A DNA stretch of 64,000 bases from Acidimicrobiia bacterium. GTDB lineage: Bacteria; Actinomycetota; Acidimicrobiia; Acidimicrobiales; Aldehydirespiratoraceae. The notes below the pieces were generated by a model. It saw nothing but the letters and a program-made list of their open reading frames with translations, was not told the DNA's origin and did not search any database. This document shows, piece after piece, positions 1 to 8,739 of the stretch. Each line of letters opens with the position of its first letter. Position 1 is the stretch's first letter. A program made the position numbers and the translations under genes. The stretch is from assembly GCA_022820805.1 (NCBI GenBank), contig JAJEEV010000050.1, positions 22,215 to 86,214 of the forward strand. The letters are read 5' to 3'.

Positions 1-1034
1 CCTACCAGCCGGGCCTGTCGGACTACAACATCGTGGTGGCCGACCAGTCCAAGATCTTCCTGGCCGGCCCGCCGCTGGTGAAGATGGCCACCGGCGAGGA
101 GTCCGATGACGAGACGCTGGGCGGCGCCCGCCTGCACGCCGAGGTCTCCGGCCTGGGCGACTACTTCGCGACCGACGAGATGGACGCCATCCGCATGTGC
201 CGCGAGGTCGTGTCGCACCTCAACCGGCAGAAGCCCCACCCGGGCCCGACCATGGCGGCCGATCCGCCGGTGCACGACCCCGAGGAGCTGCTCGGGCTGG
301 TGAGCCGGGACCTGCGCCAGCCCTTCGACATGCGCGAGGTGATCGCCCGGGTGGTGGACGGCTCCCGCTTCGAGGAGTACAAGGCCCTCTACGGCACCAC
401 CCTGGTGTGCGGCTGGGCGTCGATCTGCGGGTACCCGGTGGGGATCCTGGCCAACAACGGAGTGCTGTACCCCGATTCGTCCCAGAAAGGGGCCACGTTC
501 ATACAGCTGTGCAACCAGGCCGACGTTCCTCTGGTGTTCCTGCAGAACATCACCGGCTTCATGGTCGGGCGGGACTACGAGGCCGACGGCATGGTCAAGA
601 AGGGCTCGCAGATGATCAACGCGGTGACCAACTCGACCGTCCCGCACCTGACCGTGATCATCGGATCGTCCTACGGGGCCGGCACCTACGGCATGTCGGG
701 ACGGGCCTTCGGCAACCGCTTCACCTGGCTGTGGCCGACCGCCAAGATCGCGGTGATGGGTCCCAAGCAGATCGCCGGGGTGATGTCGCAGGTGCGACGG
801 GCCCGGGCGGCCCGCAAGGGAGAGCCCTTCGACGAGGACGAGGACGCCCGGATCGTGGCCCAGGCCGAGGCCATCCAGGAGAGGGGCTCGCTGGCGCTGC
901 GGGCCACCGGCGCCATCAGCGACGACGGCATCATCGACCCCCGCGACACCCGCAACGTGCTGGGAATGTGCCTCTCAGTCGTAGGGAACACAAAGATCGC
1001 CGGCGCGGAGGGTTACGGGGTGTTCCGGCTGTGA
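1..1034 (+). CDS. Acyl-CoA carboxylase, carboxyltransferase (beta) subunit, 5'-truncated
   Basis: This is the C-terminal 343 residues of a biotin-dependent carboxyltransferase. The reading frame is open from base 3 at the window edge, so the start lies upstream. The carboxyltransferase moves CO2 from carboxybiotin to an acyl-CoA. Visible motifs are IFLAGPPLVK near the left edge, LQNITGFMVG, the glycine-rich SSYGAGTYGMSGR and the terminal DGIIDPRDTRNVLG. These match the methylcrotonyl-CoA and geranyl-CoA carboxylase (MccB/AtuC) branch better than propionyl-CoA carboxylase. The stop overlaps the GTG start of the alpha-subunit gene (GTGA), so the two subunits are translationally coupled. Exact substrate is inferred from the AtuA-like neighbour and is uncertain. 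Confidence 0.93.
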   Translation, partial: YQPGLSDYNIVVADQSKIFLAGPPLVKMATGEESDDETLGGARLHAEVSGLGDYFATDEMDAIRMCREVVSHLNRQKPHPGPTMAADPPVHDPEELLGLVSRDLRQPFDMREVIARVVDGSRFEEYKALYGTTLVCGWASICGYPVGILANNGVLYPDSSQKGATFIQLCNQADVPLVFLQNITGFMVGRDYEADGMVKKGSQMINAVTNSTVPHLTVIIGSSYGAGTYGMSGRAFGNRFTWLWPTAKIAVMGPKQIAGVMSQVRRARAARKGEPFDEDEDARIVAQAEAIQERGSLALRATGAISDDGIIDPRDTRNVLGMCLSVVGNTKIAGAEGYGVFRL

Positions 1035-3022
1035 GCGGCATCGGCACGCTGCTGGTGGCCAACCGGGGCGAGATCGCCCGCCGGGTGTTCCGGACCGCGA
1101 GGGCGATGGGCATGCGCTGCGCGGCCGTGTTCTCCGACGCTGACGCAACAGCACCGTTCGTGGTGGAGGCCGATGTGGCGGTGCGCCTGCCGGGCGGCTA
1201 CCTCGACGGAGAGTCGGTGGTGGCGGCAGCCCACGCCGTCGGTGCCGACGCGGTGCATCCCGGGTACGGCTTCCTGGCTGAGAACGCCGGCTTCGCCCGA
1301 GCCGTGACCGGGGCCGGCCTGGCATGGGTGGGACCGAGCCCGGAGGCCATCGAGACCATGGGCGACAAGCTGGCCGCCAAGGCGGCAGCCGCGGCCGCGG
1401 GCGTCCCCACCCTGCCGTCCGCGGAGGATCCCGCCGACGCCGCCGATGTCGGCTTCCCGCTGATGGTCAAAGCGGCCGCGGGCGGGGGCGGCAAGGGAAT
1501 GCGGCTCGTCTCGGATCCCGCCGAACTGGCCGAGGCCGTCGCCGCGGCCCGCCGCGAGGCGCTGGGCGGCTTCGGCGACGACACCGTGTTCCTGGAGCGC
1601 TACCTGCCCAGGTGCCGCCACATCGAGGTCCAGATCCTCGGCGACGCCCACGGCAACATCGTCCATCTGGGCGAGCGGGAGTGCTCGATCCAGCGCCGCC
1701 ACCAGAAGATCATCGAGGAGTCGCCGTCCACTGCGGTCGGCGACGAGTTGCGGGCGGCCATCGGCGAGGCTGCGGTCGCTCTGGCCACCTCCATCGGCTA
1801 TCAGTCGGCGGGCACCGTGGAGATGCTGCTCGACGACTACACCGGCGAGTTCTTCTTCCTCGAGGTCAACACCCGCCTCCAGGTGGAGCACCCGGTTACC
1901 GAGGAGGTGACCGGGATCGACCTGGTTCGCGAGCAGCTGCGGATTGCCGAGGGCGACCGCCTCGGCTACAGCCAGGCCGACATAGCCATCGCGGGCCACG
2001 CCATCGAGGCCCGGCTGTACGCGGAGGACGCCGCCGCCGGGTTCCTCCCCGCGGTGGGCACCCTGTCGGCGTTCGCTCCGGCGCCCGAGCCAGCGGTGCG
2101 ATGGGACAGCGGCGTCGAGGCCGGCACCGAGGTCGGGCTCGACTTCGACCCGATGCTGGCCAAGGTGATAGTCCACGCTCCCACCCGCGCCGAGGCGGCC
2201 GGACGCCTGGCGCTCGCGCTGGAGCGGCTCCACATCGGGGGTGTGACCACGAACCGCCACTTCCTGGCCGCGGCCCTGCGGTCCGAGGCCTTCCTGTGCG
2301 GCGACACGACCACCGACTTCATCGAGAGGACCGAGCCGAGCAGGGCCGCGAACCTGTCGGAGACCGAGTGCCAGCACGCTGCGGTGGCGGCGGCCATGTG
2401 GCTGCAGGCTGCCGAACGGCGCGAGGCCCGCACGCTGGCATGGATGCCCAGTGGATGGCGTCATGGCCGCCTTCCGCCCGAGCGGGCGGACCTGGCTGTC
2501 GAGGCGGGCCCGGCTCCTGTCGAGGTGACCGTCTCGTACCGACCCCAGCGCGACGGCAGCTTCGCGGTGCGAGCCGAGTGCGGAGACGCCGAGACTGAGG
2601 CTCCGGCCCGGGTCACGGGCTGGTCGCCCGGCACGCTGGATGTCGAGTGGGACCGCCGGCTCGTGCGGTATGCGGTCACGGCAGAGGCCGGCAAGGTCCA
2701 TCTGACCGGCGACGCCGAGACGGTGACGGTGGCGGTTCTGGCTCGCTTCGGTGCTCCTGACCGCGGCCTGGCCGCAGGCGGGTTCGCGGCGCCGATGCCC
2801 GGAGTGATCGTGGAGGTGCGAGCCGCGGCCGGCGAGCATGTGACTGCGGGCACCACCCTGGTGGTGATGGAAGGCATGAAGATGGAGCACCACGTGAGCG
2901 CCCCCTGCGACGGCACGGTCGCCGAGGTACTGGTCGCGCCCGGAGACCAGGTGGACAACGGATCGGTGTTGCTTGTGTTCGAGCCCGCAGACTCTGCGGC
3001 CGGGAAGGACGGCGGTGGCTGA
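1031..3022 (+). CDS. Acyl-CoA carboxylase, biotin carboxylase/BCCP (alpha) subunit
   Basis: This 663-residue protein is the partner of the preceding beta subunit. It carboxylates biotin with ATP and bicarbonate. The N-terminal biotin carboxylase domain begins LLVANRGEIARRVFR and carries the ATP-grasp glycine loop GGGGKGM near residue 152 and FLEVNTRLQVEHPVTE near residue 275. The C-terminal biotinyl domain ends with VVMEGMKMEHH, where the lysine is the biotin site. Most homologues read EAMKM, so the EGMKM variant is slightly unusual. The GTG start is chosen because homology begins there and it overlaps the upstream stop by 4 nt; the frame stays open further upstream but that part is antisense or shadow sequence. 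The 3' end overlaps the AtuA-like gene by 8 bp. Confidence 0.94.
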   Translation: MSGIGTLLVANRGEIARRVFRTARAMGMRCAAVFSDADATAPFVVEADVAVRLPGGYLDGESVVAAAHAVGADAVHPGYGFLAENAGFARAVTGAGLAWVGPSPEAIETMGDKLAAKAAAAAAGVPTLPSAEDPADAADVGFPLMVKAAAGGGGKGMRLVSDPAELAEAVAAARREALGGFGDDTVFLERYLPRCRHIEVQILGDAHGNIVHLGERECSIQRRHQKIIEESPSTAVGDELRAAIGEAAVALATSIGYQSAGTVEMLLDDYTGEFFFLEVNTRLQVEHPVTEEVTGIDLVREQLRIAEGDRLGYSQADIAIAGHAIEARLYAEDAAAGFLPAVGTLSAFAPAPEPAVRWDSGVEAGTEVGLDFDPMLAKVIVHAPTRAEAAGRLALALERLHIGGVTTNRHFLAAALRSEAFLCGDTTTDFIERTEPSRAANLSETECQHAAVAAAMWLQAAERREARTLAWMPSGWRHGRLPPERADLAVEAGPAPVEVTVSYRPQRDGSFAVRAECGDAETEAPARVTGWSPGTLDVEWDRRLVRYAVTAEAGKVHLTGDAETVTVAVLARFGAPDRGLAAGGFAAPMPGVIVEVRAAAGEHVTAGTTLVVMEGMKMEHHVSAPCDGTVAEVLVAPGDQVDNGSVLLVFEPADSAAGKDGGG

Positions 3023-4781
3023 GCCGATCCGGGTCGCCAACTGCTCGGGCTTCTACGGCGATCGGCTGTCGGCCGCGGCCGAGATGGTGAACGACGGGCC
3101 CATCGACGTGCTCACCGGCGACTGGCTGGCCGAGTTGACCATGCTGATACTGGCCCGAACCCGCGAGAGACGGCCGGGAGGCGGTTACGCCCGCAGCTTC
3201 GTCAAGCAGATGGAGCAGGTGATGGGCGCCTGCCTCGAGGCGGGCATCAAGGTGGTCTCCAATGCTGGCGGGCTTGATCCCCGCGGCTGCGCGGCAGCCG
3301 TGGCGGAGGTGGCCGAGCGGCTCGGCCTCAGCCCGCGGATCGCCTGCGTGGACGGCGACGACCTCATGGCGCGGCTGGACCCCGGCGTGCCCGACGCGGT
3401 GGCCCTCCGTTCCTTCACCACTGGCGAGCCCATGGTCGACACGACCGAGCTGATCACCGCCAACGTCTACCTGGGAGGCTGGGGCATCGCCGAGGCGCTG
3501 CGCCGCGGCGCCGACATCGTGGTCACCGGGAGGGTGACCGACGCCGCGGTGGCCTGCGGTCCGGCGGCCTGGCATCACGACTGGGCTACTGACGACTGGG
3601 ATGCCCTGGCCGGCGCGGTGGCCGCCGGGCATGTGATCGAGTGCGGCACCCAGGCCACCGGCGGGAACTACTCGTTCTTCACCGAGGTGGGCGGCATGGC
3701 CCGCACCGGGTTCCCGTGGGCCGAGATCGAGGCCGACGGGTCGTCGGTGATCGGCAAGCACGATGGCACCGGAGGCGCGGTCACGGTGGGAACCGTGACC
3801 GCCCAGTTGCTCTACGAGATCGACGCCCCCCGGTACCTGGGACCCGATGTCACCACCCGTTTCGACACCATCCGGCTCACGCAGGCCGGCCCCGACCGCG
3901 TACGGATCGACTCGGTGCGGGGCGAGCCGCCGCCGTCCACGCTGAAGGTGGCCACCAACGAGATGGGCGGCTACCGCAGCCAGATCACGGTCGGGCTCAC
4001 CGGGTTGGACATCGAGGCCAAGGCCGCCCTGGTGCACGATGCCTTCTGGCGGGCCTGCCCCCATGACCCCGGCGATTACGCCAAGGTCACCGAGCGGGTG
4101 GTGCGCACCGACAAGACCGATCCGGCCACCAACGAGGAGGCCACCGCAGTGTGGCGGCTCAGCGTGTTCGACAATGACGAGAAGCGCCTCGGGCGCACCC
4201 TGTCCGACGCGATGAACGAGTTGGCGCTGGCCACCATCCCGGGCATGTTCTCGCCCGGGTCCGCGGCCCGGCCGAGAGCGTTCGGCGTCTACCGGCCCGC
4301 CACCGTGCCCGCGTCGGCGGTGCCCCAGTACGTCACGTTCCTCGATGGCGAGCGCACGGTGGTCGATCCGGTCCAGGCCCCGGACGGTGCGCGGCCGGCG
4401 ATCCCCTCCCCCGCCCCTCACGCCGGCGGTCGTGACTGGGGGACCATGTCGCCGTCGCCGCTGGGCCGGGTGGTGGGCACCCGCTCCGGGGACAAGGGCG
4501 GCAACGCCAACCTGGGAGTGTTCGCCCGCTCGGCTGAGGCGTTCGAGTGGCTCGACGGCTTCCTCAGCACCGAGCGGCTGCGGGAGCTGCTGCCAGAGGC
4601 CGCCCCGCTGCCGGTCGACCGGCACCGCCTCCCCAACATCTGGTCGCTCAACTTCGTGATCCACGGCCTCCTGGGCGAGGGGGTGGCCGCCTCGGACCGG
4701 CAGGATCCCCAGGCCAAGAGCCTGGGCGAGTGGCTCCGGGCCCGGGTGGTCGAGATCCCCGAGGTTTTGCTGGCCGGTTGA
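3015..4781 (+). CDS. AtuA-like acyclic terpene utilization protein (DUF1446)
   Basis: This 588-residue protein starts at a GTG that overlaps the end of the alpha-subunit gene. The N-terminal part (IRVANCSGFYGDRLSAAAEM, then LTGDWLAELTMLIL and VVSNAGGLDPRGC) is the DUF1446/AtuA domain. The last 110 residues (GRVVGTRSGDKGGNANLGVF to the end) match the ferredoxin-fold domain that follows AtuA in the full-length family. AtuA is required for citronellol/geraniol catabolism in Pseudomonas, but its biochemical role is unresolved. Its coupling to a two-subunit carboxylase and an enoyl-CoA hydratase supports a terpenoid or branched-chain acyl-CoA pathway. It is the last gene before a 94-bp gap that holds a putative operator. 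Confidence 0.88.
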   Translation: MAEPIRVANCSGFYGDRLSAAAEMVNDGPIDVLTGDWLAELTMLILARTRERRPGGGYARSFVKQMEQVMGACLEAGIKVVSNAGGLDPRGCAAAVAEVAERLGLSPRIACVDGDDLMARLDPGVPDAVALRSFTTGEPMVDTTELITANVYLGGWGIAEALRRGADIVVTGRVTDAAVACGPAAWHHDWATDDWDALAGAVAAGHVIECGTQATGGNYSFFTEVGGMARTGFPWAEIEADGSSVIGKHDGTGGAVTVGTVTAQLLYEIDAPRYLGPDVTTRFDTIRLTQAGPDRVRIDSVRGEPPPSTLKVATNEMGGYRSQITVGLTGLDIEAKAALVHDAFWRACPHDPGDYAKVTERVVRTDKTDPATNEEATAVWRLSVFDNDEKRLGRTLSDAMNELALATIPGMFSPGSAARPRAFGVYRPATVPASAVPQYVTFLDGERTVVDPVQAPDGARPAIPSPAPHAGGRDWGTMSPSPLGRVVGTRSGDKGGNANLGVFARSAEAFEWLDGFLSTERLRELLPEAAPLPVDRHRLPNIWSLNFVIHGLLGEGVAASDRQDPQAKSLGEWLRARVVEIPEVLLAG

Positions 4782-4831
4782 CCTGATGGACTGCTGCGGA
4801 GAAAGTTCGGCGCGACAGGGTCGCCACAAGG

Positions 4832-4862
4832 TATCTTCCTAGGAAGTTATCTTCCTGGGAAG
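4832..4862. promoter_or_regulatory. Tandem palindromic operator candidate
   Basis: Two 15-bp copies of TATCTTCCTRGGAAG lie head to tail, 4832-4846 and 4848-4862, differing at one base. The first contains the perfect 12-bp palindrome CTTCCTAGGAAG (4835-4846). The second is CTTCCTGGGAAG with a broken centre. They sit directly before the GTG at 4876, and the second copy also supplies the AAGGGA-like ribosome binding site. Such paired palindromes are typical of TetR-type or MarR-type repressor sites. No regulator gene lies nearby, so the binding protein is unknown. Confidence 0.6.
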
Positions 4863-4875
4863 GGACTAGCCGACT

Positions 4876-5700
4876 GTGGACCTGGCCGACCTGCTGGAGG
4901 ACCTGCTCGACGAGCAGGCAAGCCTCGACGAAGTAGTGGCCCCGCTGGAGGACCGCGACTGGGACCTGCCCACGGCCAGTCCCCGCTGGTCGGTCACCGA
5001 CCAGATCGGCCACCTGCGCTACTTCGATCGGGCAGCTGCGCTGGCCATACGCGATCCTGAGGCGTTCTCGGCGGAAGCGCGCAAGCTGATGGAGGCGTCG
5101 CTGGTTGGCGAGACCTCAGGCGACGACTTCACTCTCGGCGGGTTCCGCCGCCTGGTCCCCGCGGAGCGGCTGGCACGCTGGCGTCAGGGGCGTGCCGAGC
5201 TTGCGGAGGCGGCCGGCATGCTCGGTGAGCGGGACCGGGTGAGCTGGTACGGGCCCTCCATGGGGGCCAAGTCGTTCGTCACCGCTCGACTCATGGAGGC
5301 GTGGGCCCACGGAACCGACGTGTGTGACAGCGTGGGCGCGCGTCGTGAGCCCACTCACCGGCTCCGCCATGTGGCTCAACTGGGCTGCATCACCCGATCC
5401 TGGACCTTCCTAAACCGGGGCGAGCCCGCGCCGGAGGGGGACGTGCGGGTGCAGTTGACCGCCCCATCGGGCGAGACGTGGACCTGGGGCGACGCCGAGG
5501 CGGCCGGAGACAACGCAGTGACCGGACCGGCCCTGGACTTCTGCCTGGTGGTGACCCAGCGGCGCCATGTGGACGACACCGCCCTGGCAGTGACCGGCGA
5601 GCACGCCGCCGACTGGCTGTCGAAGGCCCAGGCCTTCGCCGGTCCACCCACCGACGGCCCCCGGGCCCGACAAGAGCGGACGACCGGGAGCCGGTCGTGA
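4876..5700 (+). CDS. TIGR03084-type DinB/maleylpyruvate isomerase-like metal-binding protein
   Basis: This 274-residue protein matches the actinobacterial TIGR03084 family, related to the metal-binding domain of mycothiol-dependent maleylpyruvate isomerase. The N-terminal four-helix bundle carries SPRWSVTDQIGHLRYFD (first metal histidine, about residue 48) and RLMEAWAHGTDVCD near residue 140 (second histidine). The function of the family is not established; a thiol-dependent isomerase or transferase is possible. The GTG start follows AAGGGA inside the second palindrome of the upstream operator. The stop overlaps the next gene's GTG by 4 nt, so this gene heads a coupled unit that continues through the hydratase and the first kinase. 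Confidence 0.82.
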   Translation: MDLADLLEDLLDEQASLDEVVAPLEDRDWDLPTASPRWSVTDQIGHLRYFDRAAALAIRDPEAFSAEARKLMEASLVGETSGDDFTLGGFRRLVPAERLARWRQGRAELAEAAGMLGERDRVSWYGPSMGAKSFVTARLMEAWAHGTDVCDSVGARREPTHRLRHVAQLGCITRSWTFLNRGEPAPEGDVRVQLTAPSGETWTWGDAEAAGDNAVTGPALDFCLVVTQRRHVDDTALAVTGEHAADWLSKAQAFAGPPTDGPRARQERTTGSRS

Positions 5701-6482
5701 GCCTCGTCGAGTCGGCCCGCGACGACCGGGGGGTGGTCACGGTCACGCTCGCCGACGAGGCCAACCGCAATGCGCTGAGCCGCGGCCTGCTCGCCGAGCT
5801 CACCACCGTGCTCGACGACATCGACGCCGACCCGGCAGCAAGGGTGGTTGTGCTCACCAACTCGGGCCGGGTGTTCTGCGCGGGCGCCGACCTGCGTGAG
5901 AGTTCCAGCCGGTGGGCGGGCGGCAATCCCGTAGGGGTCAGGGCCGGTGATCTCTACGGGCGGTTCCGGAAGTCCCCCAAGCCTTACGTTGGGCGCATCG
6001 CGGGCCATTGCGTGGCCGGCGGGATCGGGTTGGCCGCGGCCATGGACATAACTGTTGCCCGCGCCGACGCCAAGTTCGGGTTCACCGAGGTGCGGGTCGG
6101 GGTCGCTCCGGCCATGATCTCGGTGCTGTGTCTTCCCAGGATGCGCCGGTCCGATGCGGCGGCCGCCTTTCTGCGGGGCAACCGCTTCGATGCCGCTGAG
6201 GCGGCCCGCCTCGGAATCATCACCACGGCCGTACCCGCGGAGACCCTCGACGCGGAGGTGGAGTCGGTAGTGGCCGACCTGCTGGCGGGAGGCCCTTCGG
6301 CGCTGGCCGCGACCAAGCAACTCCTGGATCGGGTTCCCGAGATGCCCTTCGACGACGCCCTCGCGTGGGCGCAACGGCTCTCGGCCGAACTGTTCGCCAG
6401 CGACGAGGCCGCCGAGGGCATGGACGCGTTTCTCAACAAGCGCACCCCGAGATGGGTGCCCGACCCCAGGGAGGACCGATGA
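5697..6482 (+). CDS. Enoyl-CoA hydratase/isomerase family protein (LiuC/AtuE-like)
   Basis: This 261-residue crotonase-fold protein hydrates an enoyl-CoA. The oxyanion-hole segments are FCAGADLRES (about residue 62) and GHCVAGGIGLAAAMDI (about residue 104). The catalytic glutamate is in FTEVRVGVAP (about residue 125), a wording typical of 3-methylglutaconyl-CoA or isohexenylglutaconyl-CoA hydratases (LiuC/AtuE). That would be the step after the carboxylase encoded at the left edge. The GTG start overlaps the preceding stop (GTGA) and the stop overlaps the next ATG (ATGA), so translation is coupled on both sides. Pathway assignment is inference from context. Confidence 0.88.
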   Translation: MSLVESARDDRGVVTVTLADEANRNALSRGLLAELTTVLDDIDADPAARVVVLTNSGRVFCAGADLRESSSRWAGGNPVGVRAGDLYGRFRKSPKPYVGRIAGHCVAGGIGLAAAMDITVARADAKFGFTEVRVGVAPAMISVLCLPRMRRSDAAAAFLRGNRFDAAEAARLGIITTAVPAETLDAEVESVVADLLAGGPSALAATKQLLDRVPEMPFDDALAWAQRLSAELFASDEAAEGMDAFLNKRTPRWVPDPREDR

Positions 6483-7576
6483 CGGAGATCCTCAGTTCAG
6501 TGTCGGCGATGACCCCGCAATGGCTGGAGGAGGCGCTCGCCAGCGCCGGGCACTCACCTCCGCCGGTCTCGGCGGTGGACGTGCGCCCGATGGACGGCTT
6601 CGTCGGAGCCATGGGCGAGGTCGTCATCGTGTCGGTCACCTACGACGGTGAGACCGACCTTCCGGACGAGTTCGTGGCCAAGTGCCCCCTGGACGAGCAG
6701 TTCGCCCGCGACAACGCCATGGTGATGCTGTCTTACCAGCGCGAGGCCGGCTTCTACGGCCACCTGGCATCCGATGTGGCGGAGCGCGCGCAGATTGCCA
6801 TCCCCAGGTGCTACGTGAACCTGTTCGACCCCGAGACCCACGCAGCCACGCTGCTCATCGAACGGGTCCATCCGGCCAGCAAGGGCGACATCCTCGACGG
6901 GACGACCTTCGAGCGGATGCGCACCCTGGTCGGCGACCTCGCCCGGATGCACGGCGCCTACTGGATGGACCGCGGCCTGCTCGAGCACGGCTGGCTCATC
7001 GACTGGAACGCGCCGTCGCTGCTGCTGGGCATCCCCCGCACCCAGGCGAGCTGGCGCAGCATCCGCGAGCAGTACCCGCAGCACCACTCCGACGAGCTCG
7101 TGGCCATGGTGGATGTCTTCCTGGCCGACGTCCCGGGGTGGCTCGGACGGTTCTCGCAGCGGCCCTGGACGCTCATCCACCAGGACTACGAGCTCGACAA
7201 CGTCCTCTTCGCCGAGGGCGAGCCGGTGATCGTGGACTGGCAGTCGCCGATGCGGTCGTTTCCCGGCATGGACCTGGGCTGGCTGCTGATGGCCAGCCAC
7301 AATGACGAGACCCTCGCCCGCGAGGCCGAGCTGCTCGACCACTACCGGGCCGCGCTGGCGGCGGCCGGAGGGCCCCAGTGGAGCGCCGACGACCTGGCTG
7401 AGGATCTGGCCTGGGCCGCGTTCTTCTGGGTGTCGGTGTCTCACATCCCGTTCATGGACACGGTCAAGTACGGCGAGCAGGCCCGACCCCACCGCCGGTT
7501 CAAGGCCATGTTCGACGGCACCATCGCCGCCGCCGGGCGCTGGGACGCGGCCGAGCGCATGAGGGCCCACGTCTGA
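6479..7576 (+). CDS. APH-fold phosphotransferase family protein, copy 1
   Basis: This 365-residue kinase-like protein starts at an ATG overlapping the hydratase stop. The catalytic loop LIHQDYELDNVLF (about residue 231) has the H-x-D-x4-N pattern of aminoglycoside/choline kinases, and VIVDWQSPMRSFPGMDLGW supplies the metal-binding aspartate. The family includes LvaA and the kinase domain of ACAD10/11, which phosphorylate 4-hydroxyacyl-CoA; that substrate would fit this acyl-CoA operon but is only inferred. The next gene is a close paralogue of identical length, so this is a tandem duplication. Confidence 0.85.
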   Translation: MTEILSSVSAMTPQWLEEALASAGHSPPPVSAVDVRPMDGFVGAMGEVVIVSVTYDGETDLPDEFVAKCPLDEQFARDNAMVMLSYQREAGFYGHLASDVAERAQIAIPRCYVNLFDPETHAATLLIERVHPASKGDILDGTTFERMRTLVGDLARMHGAYWMDRGLLEHGWLIDWNAPSLLLGIPRTQASWRSIREQYPQHHSDELVAMVDVFLADVPGWLGRFSQRPWTLIHQDYELDNVLFAEGEPVIVDWQSPMRSFPGMDLGWLLMASHNDETLAREAELLDHYRAALAAAGGPQWSADDLAEDLAWAAFFWVSVSHIPFMDTVKYGEQARPHRRFKAMFDGTIAAAGRWDAAERMRAHV

Positions 7577-7602
7577 GGGCAGGCAACCGACTGGAGGGAG
7601 AT

Positions 7603-8700
7603 ATGGCTGAGATCCTCAATTCACTGTCGGCCATGAAGCCGGAATGGCTCGAGGAGGCGCTGACCGAGGCCGGGCACGCCTCGCCGCCGGTGGCTGCCGT
7701 CGAGGTGCGGCCGATGGACGGCTTCTCCGGGGCCATGGGCGAGGTCGGGATCGTGTCGGTCACATACGACGGTGACACCGACCTGCCTCCCGAGTTCGTG
7801 GCCAAGTGCCCCCTCGACGACGACCTCGCACGGCTGTACAACTCGGTGAGGCTGTCGTACCAGCGCGAGGCCGGCTTCTACGAGGACATGGCCATGCCGC
7901 TGGCGGCCGCCAGCGGCATGGGAATCCCCAAGTGCTTCGTGAACCTGTTCGACCCCGACACCCATTCCGCCACCCTGCTGCTGGAGCGGATCCACCCCGC
8001 CACCAAGGGCGACAACCTGGAGGGCACCACCTTCGAGAGGATGCACACCCTCGTCGGCGACCTGGCCCGGATGCACGGCGCCTACTGGATGGACGAGAGG
8101 CTGCTCGAGCACGAGTGGATACTCGACTGGCATGCACCGACGTTCCTGCTGGGGCTGCCGTTCGTCCGGCAGGCCTGGGTCGACATGCGCGAGACGTCCC
8201 CCGAGCACCATCCTGACGACATCGCCGCGCTGGTGGACGAATTCATGGCCGACATCGAGGGGTGGCTCGAACGCTTCAACCGGCGGCCGTGGACGTTCCT
8301 CCACCAGGACTACCAACTCGACAACATCCTGTTCCGGGCCGACGGCCCGGTGATAGTGGACTGGCAGACTCCGATGCGGTCCTTCCCGGGCGACGATCTG
8401 GGCTGGCTGCTCCTGACCAGCCACAACGACGGGACCCTGGCCCGCGAGGCCGAGCTTCTCGAGCACTACCGGCGCGAGCTGGCCGCGGCGGGCGGACCCG
8501 ACTGGAGCGCGGACGATCTGCTCGAGGATCTGGCCTGGGCCGCGTTCTACAGAGTGTCGACAGTGTTCGTGGTTTGGGTGCACGCGATGGCCGCCGGAGA
8601 GCGGGGCCGCCCTCTCCGACGTTGGGAGGCCATGATCGAGGGCTCCATCGCCGCGGCCCAGCGGTGGCAGACTGTCGGGCGCATGAAGGCCCACATCTGA
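7603..8700 (+). CDS. APH-fold phosphotransferase family protein, copy 2
   Basis: This is a 365-residue paralogue of the preceding kinase, with the same first residues (MAEILNSLSAM against MTEILSSVSAM) and no length change. The catalytic loop FLHQDYQLDNILF and VIVDWQTPMRSFPGDDLGW are intact, so both copies look active. A GGAGGGAGAT ribosome binding site precedes the ATG. Divergence is concentrated in the helix around residues 55-75 and near the C-terminus (VFVVWVHAM against SHIPFMDTV), which could reflect different acyl substrates. It is followed 39 bp later by the alcohol dehydrogenase. Confidence 0.86.
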   Translation: MAEILNSLSAMKPEWLEEALTEAGHASPPVAAVEVRPMDGFSGAMGEVGIVSVTYDGDTDLPPEFVAKCPLDDDLARLYNSVRLSYQREAGFYEDMAMPLAAASGMGIPKCFVNLFDPDTHSATLLLERIHPATKGDNLEGTTFERMHTLVGDLARMHGAYWMDERLLEHEWILDWHAPTFLLGLPFVRQAWVDMRETSPEHHPDDIAALVDEFMADIEGWLERFNRRPWTFLHQDYQLDNILFRADGPVIVDWQTPMRSFPGDDLGWLLLTSHNDGTLAREAELLEHYRRELAAAGGPDWSADDLLEDLAWAAFYRVSTVFVVWVHAMAAGERGRPLRRWEAMIEGSIAAAQRWQTVGRMKAHI

Positions 8701-8739
8701 CGACGGGGACCAACTGCCACGAGACACGGGAGACCGCGC

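Noticed and set aside
197..1030. Upstream extension of the biotin carboxylase frame by 278 codons
   Set aside because: It lies in another frame over the beta-subunit gene and reads as Arg/Gly/Pro-rich shadow. Family similarity starts at the GTG at 1031.
2676..4829. A 717-codon minus-strand open frame
   Set aside because: It is antisense to the AtuA-like gene and has no recognisable domain; the plus-strand gene is well supported.
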